Below, in pieces: positions 56,371 through 64,000 of a stretch of DNA of 64,000 bases. Source of the stretch: Nothopassalora personata (taxonomy: Eukaryota; Ascomycota; Dothideomycetes; Mycosphaerellales; Mycosphaerellaceae). A model generated the notes under the pieces. It did no database searches, was not told the DNA's origin, and was given only the letters and a program-made list of their open reading frames with translations. The stretch covers positions 2,976,001 to 3,040,000 of the forward strand of contig CM066290.1 in the NCBI GenBank assembly GCA_033816765.1, in the 5' to 3' direction. Every line of letters begins with the position of its first letter. The first letter of the stretch is position 1. A program made the position numbers and the translations under genes.

Positions 56371-59300
56371 TCACTGACGATGCGAGTATGAGGGATGACC
56401 ATGACCGTGCCTGCCGTTGGCGCGAGACAGTGAGCCTACGTTGTGGCGACCTGGAAATGTGTTAGCACTGATAAATAGAGTCCAAACTTAATAACACCAT
56501 ACCATCGCAGCACGCCCTCACATCCTCAAGCTGATCCGCTTGCTGTTCCTGCTGCTCGATGACCGCTCGAAGGTCCTCGGCACTGTCTGCGACGACACTG
56601 GCATTGTATATCGAAGCTGGATCGAAGTTATCAGGCTTGCGATTGGACAAAGCAGATCCTGAACGACCACTGCTTGGTGGCCTGAAGCGACTCGTTAGAG
56701 AAGTGAAGCGACCACCCACACTACCGGAAGACTGTCGAGAATTGTTCGAGACATTGTTCGTCAAGCCATTGTTTGCTGTCGGCGGCTGTAAGGTCTTCGA
56801 ATTTTGCGTGACAGTACTATAACGGTTCGTCAGGGTCCTGTTAGAATCGTGCCGACGAGGGCTCGTATTCCTTGTGGTGCGACTGTTGTAGGTGCTCAGA
56901 CTTGCTCGATCATGGCTTTGTCGACTCGAGCTACGTTGTTGGCCCGTCATCTTACTAATGCTCCTTTTGACTGATCTGCCAAAGCCGGGTCTGAACTCGT
57001 CCAGGTCACTTTCATCAAATGTATCCTGAGCCTCGTCCTTCTCTTTATCTGTCCTCAGCAGAAGATAGGACAAAGCATTGAACCAGGTCTCATGACGATG
57101 TGCAGTTGGGGCAGTGAACACAATTTCACGACCTGGAGTGACGACAACGAGGGACTTTCTGTGCAAGCCAGGTGGGTAGGCATTGTCATCTGTGACCACT
57201 CGTACAGAATCGATGGCAACGCTTTTCGCTTTGAGCATGTTCTTGCCGGCGGTGCTTGGATCATGTTCACTCCAGTATAGTGTTCTGGTGTACGGATGCA
57301 CCCAGAAGAAGCGTCTGTGGCGAGTGCTGGATGTTTCGCTGCGGCCAGCTTTACGTGTGTACTTCCACAAGTACTCTCCGATCATGGTCTGCGTGATAGC
57401 TTGTATCATGCGAGGGTCTGTCGGTGGCGTGATGTCATCTGGGTAGACGCCATGACCACGACCGATATTGAAACGCTCGTCAAGCTCGGATGCAAATGAT
57501 GACACAGATGTCCTATGCGACACTCGATCAGCAGCCATCTGACTGCGGCTGGCTCTCGTCTGTACGTGTCGCGGAGTGGTACTGTCGCGCGAGCCTACGC
57601 GCTCGTTCATAGCACGGTCTCTTGTAGATGGTCGTTTGTAGGCAGAGGCGGGCATAATCGGTGGACCCATAGTCCCGACCGATGGTTGCCCGGTCAGCGT
57701 ACCTGGCGCTCGTTGTGCTTCCGCGATCTTCTTCGTATGATCAGCAGGAAGTGGTGGCGCGCCCGTACCCTTTGCATGCATGCTGCCCGAGCTCGATGGT
57801 CGGCGCGGCTGCTTCAAAGCAGGAGACTCGTGAATTGAAGGTCGAACATCAGCCGAAGGCTCTCTGAGCGGCAAGGTGGCCACAGACGGCAGCACGCTCA
57901 CTGCAGCAGCCGTGGCCGCGCCGCTAACGGCGGCAGTCCTCATTGGCGGGTTACCGGCATCTCTTGAAGCAGGTGTGGCTGGGATGATGGCAGCCTTATT
58001 GCGCAGGATGCTGTCGATATCCTTGCCCGAGACAAGAATTTGAGATCCTTCGTCGGTCATAGGGATAGGCGGCGGTGGTCTGCTTGGAGGTGTAATGCTT
58101 GACATTTCGGCAAGTGGTGTCCTCGGGAAAGGAGCAATATTCACTGGATAGTCGCCTGGAAAATCCTCCTCTTCTTCGTTAGTGGCAGCCAGAGGATGAT
58201 CGTGAAAATTGTCGGTGATCAAAGCCTCCGGCTCCTGTTGTCCTGTTGACCCTTCAAGCGAGTGCTCCGGACGCTTCGAGCTCCGACGAGGCACGAGTGG
58301 CGAGTCGTGCTCGGAGAAGTCAACTTCCACCGGCTCGACATCTTGTGCGATCAGGTCGGAGAATGTAAAGCTGGCTGGTTGCGGCGTCAAACTTCGGATG
58401 GTGTTTTCTGCTTGAGCATGCTTGCTCTGCATCTCCATGAATTGCCTCCTGAGGTGCTCCAACTGAGTGTTGGAGTTGAAGTGTTCCTGTTTTAACTGCT
58501 CCCTCGCCGCCTCCATTTGCGAGTGTTGGATACGCATTTGACCATGCTCTTTCGAAAGATCGTTCAGCTGAGCAGTGATCACGGCATGGCTGTACTGGAG
58601 TTCTTCCCTCTCTTGCTCTGCCACTGTAAGCTTCTCCGAAATCTCGCTCACCAGGCCCTTGAAGTGCTGAAGCTGCCTGTTGTGGTCAACCTCGAGCTGA
58701 GCAATAGCTTGGTTCGACTCGACACCTTGTTGCTTGAGGGCCTCGACTTCGCTCCTGTAGTTCTGTTGCTCAAGTTCCCGAGACTGTTTGATGTGCATGA
58801 GCTCGCTCTTGTATCTCTCAATCTCCGCCGTGCTAGCATTCCTGAGGAGCGTGAGTTCAGACCCAGCTTTCTCGACCTCAGCTACGTGGAATGCTTGTAG
58901 TTGTTGCATTTCAGACTTGATCTTCTGGACTTCCGCATCACGCGAGTCCTGCATCTGCTTCATCTCGGACTTGATCCTCTCGACCTCTACTTCTCGAGCT
59001 TGCTGCGCTTGTTGTGCTTGCTGAATTGCTGACCTATGCTGCTCAATCTGATCTTCGTGTGACTTGTTCACTTGGGCGATCTCTGCCTTGTACTTCTCGA
59101 TCTCCTCGTCACGAGAATCTGCGACGATGGGCAGGTGAATCTGAGTGTGGTTCTCACCTTGCAAGATACCTTGACCGGCATCGACGCTCCTAGATTGTGA
59201 ACTTGGCCGAGCAACGTCCGTGTCGGCTGTCTTTACTGGTGCAAGATCGCCTTGGGAAGCATCAGCTGACGCTTGTGACGTATCATCAACCTCACCAGAT

Positions 59301-61675
59301 CCGTCGCGATGTCTGTTCAGCAGTCTGCTCACACCCACGCCAGCCAGTGCGCCTCCCGCGAGCTCGCCAGCGTGATCAAGGAGAGAACGGTCTTTGACCG
59401 GAACTTCGACTCGGACCTCCTTCTCGACGATGCGTTCCTGAACGATGCGTTCCGGTTCCCAAGGCTCGGTCATCATCCCTGAATCGATCATGTCCGGTTT
59501 GCGGATGACGGGTTCGTCGGCCATGGTCACAGAAGGCTCGTGTTCAGACTTCGTAGGAGTGCCAGGCTCCGTACTGACCTCTCGCTGCGTAATTGGCGTG
59601 CCCCCACCGTCCATGACGAAACTAGACGATGGGGTCCCTTCCATGCTGTCTTCGTCCAGCGCATCCAGCTCGTCACCGAGGGTCTGCTGTGCGCGTTGCG
59701 GTGTGCCGTTGCTCGAAGCAGGACTGTTGTTGCTCGCAGCGTTTGGAGAGTCGGTGATCATGTCGCTGACACGGCCAGATCTTCTGACTCCACGACTCAG
59801 GCGAAGCTTATACTTGGGTTGCTGTGAATTGTGAACAGGGGTGCGGACGACATCGTCGTCGTCATCGCCGGACATCGAAGCAGAGGACATATAAGATTGC
59901 CTGTGTTCCGCCTTTGGCCGACTTGTAATGCTGCCAACGGAACGCAGACTATGGTTGCCATTGCCCTCCGTTTCGGTAAGTTCGCCATCAGTAGTATCGT
60001 CGTCGAAGTCCTCTTTGCTAGTCGCGAAAGCTTCGCTCTCAGTCATCGTATCGCGCTCGTGGGCTGTGTCGAATGCATCGGTGCTGTCGTCCTCAGATCT
60101 TCCATAGGCATGATCGGAAGCAGACATGCCTGCAGCTTCGACAGTTGCAGCACCAGCTGCAACTCCCATTGATCTCGCTTTGCTTGGCGTCTGGTCAACC
60201 TCGTGGTCCTCCCAATCCGGCTCATCCTCGAGGATCTCGGTCGTGCTGGTTCGTGTTGCGCCGAGCCTGCCAGTAGAGGGTCTTTTGAACTTGATACCTT
60301 CTGGGTCGCTGCGTCGCTTCTTGGCCATATTTGCGCCAACAATACCAGTACTCTCGCGTCGAGTCTCAATCTCGTCACGTGCATCTTGCAGCATGCGCTT
60401 GAGCTCGATCTTCTCGGTCTTCTCGCGGTGGATCGTGTTCTTGAGATTCTGAATCATCCGGTGAGCGTGGTTCAGACTCGACTTGAGAGTCTCCTGCTCA
60501 AGTATCCCATGGCGAGCTGGGGTGCCCTTGATCGGAGAAGGAGGTGCACTGTCGAGGGGACTTTGCTCATCGGATTGGATGCCTTCCTCTGCCGAGACGA
60601 AGTCGGGTTCTGATTGCTGACCAGACTGGCCCATGCGATAAGACACAGCTTTCGCAAGCTCAGTGTTCTGCGCGACCAGTTCTGCTATTCTCCTTTCGAG
60701 CCTGCTCTTTTCTGTCTCGTGTACAGCCGCGTCCCGCTTGAGCCCGTGAAGATCAGCTTCCTGCAGCTTCTTGACCATGGCATGATCCTCATTCAGCTTT
60801 TCGTGCGAGACCTTCAGATCGTCCAGCTCCCGCTCCTTGGTCGCCTTCTCGGCCTGTGTCGATCTCAATGTCTGGACCAGCCGACTCTCCTTGTCCGTGC
60901 TCTCCTTCAAACTCGCCTCCAAATCTTGCAGCCTGGTCTCCAGGTTCCAATTCTCGTCTTTATACTTTTGCTCGTTCTCGTCCATGTGACGCAGCTTCTG
61001 TACCAAATGGGCAGCTTCGGCTTCCAGAAGCGCCTTCGCAGCGGTGGTATGCTTCAGCTCATCGTCCTTCTCGGCCAAGGCTGCCTGCAGTTGCCGGACC
61101 TGAGCTATCAAGGAAGTACTAATCTCCGTTGCGAACTCGATGTCGTGCACTCTGTTCGCCGGCTGATTTCGTTGCCGTCTCGACATGGAGGGCGCCTGCG
61201 CTTTCGTGGGTGAGTCTCTGCCACTACCAGAGATGATACCGGATCCAGCACTTGGGTCATTGGCTTCACTGACAACGCGCGACCTGGGCAGGAATGCACG
61301 AGCAGACTCTCTGCCAACTTCATTGTACTCGCGCTCCAGCTCAGACAGCTTCTGACGGAGGTCGTCTGGTACCTCGCTTTCTGTCTGCATTTGCTCGACC
61401 TCCTTTAGCTTCGCGGCCAAGTCCTTGCGCTGCTGTATCAGGGCAGTGCCTAGTCTGGAGGCTTCGTGTATGCGGCGATCGGTGTTCGTCAAGTGCGCTT
61501 CGAGCGCTCGTCTCGCAGAAGAAGGCGAGTGGGTGGCAGCCAGGGAGAAGTGGTCGTTGTCGAAGGCGGCATATCGCAATGGCGCCGGATTGGCTTGAGA
61601 CGAGGGGGACGAGGTGAACGGGTCGACCATGCCGTTGGGGGGGACCGCGCCTGGCGGCATGTTCGCAGTGGTCAT
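56371..61675 (-). CDS. apsA: Num1/ApsA-type cortical PH-domain protein, 1750 residues
   Basis: Exon 1 (56503-61675) and a small exon 2 (56371-56450) join across a 52-bp intron (GTATGG...TTCCAG); splicing replaces a spurious tail with RHNVGSLSRANGRHGHGHPS, the expected C-terminal form after VRACCDG. The N-terminus (about 45-140 and 175-345) and a middle part (about 840-1110) are coiled coils rich in Glu/Lys/Gln; between them lies a long disordered Ser/Thr/Asp region. A PH domain (about 1425-1542) contains YLWKYTRKAG, HRRFFWVHPYTRTLYWSEHD and GREIVFTAPTAHRHETWFNA. Family members (ApsA, Num1, Mcp5) bind PI(4,5)P2 at the cortex and anchor dynein for nuclear migration and mitochondria for inheritance. 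No large tandem repeat like that of yeast Num1 is seen. Confidence 0.93.
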
Positions 61676-62676
61676 GCTGCGGCGATCAATTGCGGATTAG
61701 GGTAGAAGGAAACGTGGTATAGCGTATGGAAGATGGCGGTCCGGCGGGATCCAAGTTGTCCAGTCTCGGGAAGTTGCAGGTGCTAGTCCGTGATGGACGG
61801 GCCAGAATCCGGACAGCACGGTGAAGTTGCGAAAGGCGGCAAACAATAGCAGATGCAAGAATCGAAGAGTAGCTCCAAGGTGGACGGCCAACAGCGACAC
61901 AGTCGAGCGGTGCGCTGTGCGCGTTGCTGCTCGGACAATGCGGGCTGTGCTGCGCTGCTGTGTTTCTTGTTGTGCACACACAGTAAACAATCCTTTCTGC
62001 GGGGGGGCGGCCGCCCGATGTTCACTTCACGGAAGCATCCAACTCCGCGTCGCTGGGATTGTGGGCCCAGGAAACAGGCGGACCAAGAAGCGCACAGTAT
62101 GATGTGATACAGAAATAAGGACAAACGAGGAGAGACGAGGCGCGGAGGGGAAAGGAATGGGTGGTGGTGGTGGTGGAGTGGAGGACGATACGCGTGGGCA
62201 TAGAGTTTCTCGACGAGAGAGTCAGCAGCACATACGCGCCGCCAATCGACTTCGACGCCGGCAATCCATTCTTCTTGTTCAATTCGTCATCCAGCGGACG
62301 GACGGTGGCACGCATTGATTGAACTCATGTGAAGGCGCGATGTACAGTGAGACTCATATCATGTATGCCATGCCATTACTACAGTACATGTCCTGCGTGA
62401 TTCTCTCACGTCGGTGACAGATGATGGTATGAAACACAAAACTGAACACCTGCGTGTGCGGCTTCATGCCTGACAGCCTCTATCTATCGCTCAAAGCAGA
62501 CGTAGCAACGCGCTTCACGCTGGAAACGACGCAATTCGGCGGCAACGGACGTGGCGGCATAATTCTATCCATCAGCCGAGGTGGCGTTGGTCAGCCACAC
62601 TTTGAAAGCTTCAAGATATGTCTGTCTTCCGAAACATCTCTAAGCCGAACAATCTTGTCTACCGCCGCCTCACAAC
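61676..62676. promoter_or_regulatory. Divergent promoter region of apsA and cwc24
   Basis: About 1 kb lies between the two starts. It includes a G-rich run (gggggggcggccgcc, near 62000), a ggtggtggtggtgg tract at about 62160 and several small frames with no resemblance to known proteins. Confidence 0.5.
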
Positions 62677-63615
62677 ATGGCAGACGTCGCAGCACCAGTC
62701 TTCAAGAAGCGCGCCAACAAGGGCACCAACATCCGCAAACGACCAACACCACCACCACCGGCAGAGTCCGGCTCCCACTCCGACTACACCGACGATGAAG
62801 CAGGTGTCAGAATAAAACGTCGCAAGAAGGACGGCGTCACAGTCGACACCGGCCCAAAGCGCGAGATCAACTTCAACAAAAGCACAACCTTCGAAGCCGA
62901 TCGCTCAAAAACGATAGCCGACAATGAAGATGCGACAAAAGCCTCCAACTGGTACACAGACGCAGCGCTCGCCGCCAAAGACGCCCCCTCCACCACCATC
63001 AATAAGACCGAAACAGTCGTGCCCGACGCGACCGACGGCAAATACCAAGGGACAGCAAAGTACTCGACCTTCATCCAAAAGCACCCCGACCACGAAAAGA
63101 AAGTCGGCCCGGTAAAAGCACCCACCAACGTCCGCGCCATCACCGTTACAGACTTCGCCCCAGACGTGTGTAAAGACTACAAACAGACCGGCTTCTGCGG
63201 CTTCGGCGACAGCTGCAAATTCCTGCACGCGCGCGAAGACTACAAGCAAGGCTGGCAGCTCGACAAAGAGTGGGAGAAAGTGGGCAGCAAAAAGGACAAA
63301 CCCGGGGAGCATGGGAAAGACGACACGAGTGACATGACGGAGGAGGAGAAGATGTTGATGGAGATTCCTTTTGCCTGCATCATCTGCAAGGAGAGCTACA
63401 AGAACCCCGTGGTGACCAAGTGCGGGCACTATTTTTGTGAGAAGTGTGCCATGGGGAGGTACATGAAGGAGAAGAAGAAGACGTGTGCGAATTGTGGGGT
63501 GGATACGGGAGGGAGTTTTGGGATTGCGAAGAAGTTGAAAGGATTGTTGGAGAAGAAGAAGAAGAGGGCGGAAGAGAGGGCGGAAAAGGAGGCGGAGGAG
63601 GCGGATGATGCATGA
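62677..63615 (+). CDS. cwc24: Pre-mRNA splicing factor Cwc24 (CCCH + RING), 312 residues
   Basis: A single exon. The N-terminus MADVAAPVFKKRANKGTNIR is the conserved start of Cwc24/RNF113. A CCCH finger at about 163-186 has C-x8-C-x5-C-x3-H spacing (VCKDYKQTGFCGFGDSCKFL followed by H). A C3HC4 RING follows at about 233-275: CIICKESYKNPVVTKCGHYF then CEKCAMGRY and CANC. The protein is a component of the activated spliceosome (NineTeen complex associated), binding near the 5' splice site before step 1. A Lys/Glu-rich helical tail closes the protein. ATG context (acaacATGg) is good. It converges on the galactosidase gene with 162 bp between stops. Confidence 0.95.
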   Translation: MADVAAPVFKKRANKGTNIRKRPTPPPPAESGSHSDYTDDEAGVRIKRRKKDGVTVDTGPKREINFNKSTTFEADRSKTIADNEDATKASNWYTDAALAAKDAPSTTINKTETVVPDATDGKYQGTAKYSTFIQKHPDHEKKVGPVKAPTNVRAITVTDFAPDVCKDYKQTGFCGFGDSCKFLHAREDYKQGWQLDKEWEKVGSKKDKPGEHGKDDTSDMTEEEKMLMEIPFACIICKESYKNPVVTKCGHYFCEKCAMGRYMKEKKKTCANCGVDTGGSFGIAKKLKGLLEKKKKRAEERAEKEAEEADDA

Positions 63616-63777
63616 AGTTACGAGAAATGTAAATGTGAGAACCGATCAATCCCAGATACGAAACTTGGGGTAGCCCTTCATGATGAACTGCAGTCATGAA
63701 AAATTCGAACGAATAAAGTTAATTGAGGAATGAGTGGCGTCAAAACTCGCTGCGGCAGGTCATTGACGCATCGCAAG

Positions 63778-64000
63778 CTACCTGTATTGCAGCCTGTCCT
63801 TCGTCCATCCAGGCTGCAGCTTGCTCCAGTCTTGGCTGAAGTTGAAGCCAGTCTGATACTTCCCATAAGCAAACAGCGAAGCCTTCGACAGCTTCGCTCC
63901 AGCATCGGTTTGCGCCCACAGTGCCAAGGCGAGAGTATTGTTGCCACGGTTGTTGATGACTCCAGGCGGGAAGGGAAAGCGTGTTTGCGGCCCAATTTGC
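63778..64000 (-). CDS. GH35 beta-galactosidase, C-terminal end, cut by window edge
   Basis: The reverse strand is open from the window edge to TAG 63778, giving the last 74 codons. The sequence GPQTRFPFPPGVINNRGNNT, then LALALWAQTDAGAKLSKASL and FSQDWSKLQPGWTKDRLQYR, is the final jelly-roll domain of fungal secreted GH35 beta-galactosidases (LacA type), in which P-G-N-x-G-x-NT-A-LWA is conserved. The catalytic domain lies outside the window, so activity cannot be judged. By family it would release beta-linked galactose from plant cell-wall polysaccharides outside the cell. Confidence 0.8.
   Translation of the reverse strand, partial: QIGPQTRFPFPPGVINNRGNNTLALALWAQTDAGAKLSKASLFAYGKYQTGFNFSQDWSKLQPGWTKDRLQYR

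Overview
This window looks like nuclear DNA of a filamentous ascomycete, most likely a plant-associated Dothideomycete (a Mycosphaerellaceae-like fungus). The reasons are short GT..AG introns (mostly 50-90 bp), Zn2Cys6 regulators, a secreted GH5 endoglucanase, a GH35 galactosidase end, and house-keeping genes of Pezizomycotina type (Num1/ApsA cortical protein, Snx41/Atg20, Tah18, Cwc24, Psr-type phosphatase). Species assignment is inference. I saw no prokaryotic operons, rRNA, tRNA or CRISPR.

Layout. 1-11.4 kb: 5' part of a FAD oxidoreductase (-), a weak coding fragment, a GH5 endoglucanase (+), a decayed acetoacetate-decarboxylase-like gene (-), a 485-aa hypothetical (-), and two Zn2Cys6 regulators that converge with a 10-bp gap. 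12-23 kb: an ECL1-type zinc-finger gene (-), a gene-poor stretch, a badly broken nitrate reductase (-), an SDR gene (+) and a broken GPI-type surface protein (-). 23-31.6 kb: a broken MFS transporter (-), an OGFr-domain gene (-), sorting nexin Snx41 (+) and BolA3 (-). 32-37.4 kb: a gene-poor stretch of about 5.4 kb. 37.4-48.2 kb: a PP1 glycogen-targeting subunit (+), a broken tricarballylate-dehydrogenase-like flavoprotein (+), a Psr-type phosphatase (+), a frameshifted membrane protein (+) and a broken BTB protein (-). 48.2-64 kb: Tah18 (-) divergent from an RRM-RGG-RRM protein (+), two tandem paralogues of a family I do not recognise (-), the large ApsA/Num1 gene (-), Cwc24 (+) and the 3' end of a GH35 beta-galactosidase (-).

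How it fits together. The intact genes mostly serve separate cellular functions (endosome sorting, Fe-S maturation, splicing, nuclear positioning, glycogen and stress phosphatase control). I see no secondary-metabolite cluster. The striking feature is the density of decayed accessory genes: seven recognisable broken genes, including a nitrate reductase with frameshifts, a stop in the cytochrome b5 domain and a missing 3' end. Several stops fit C-to-T or G-to-A changes, as RIP would produce, while two frameshifts lie in G homopolymers and one in a pentanucleotide repeat.

Exon boundaries were deduced by eye from reading-frame continuity, splice consensus and family resemblance. No searches could be run.
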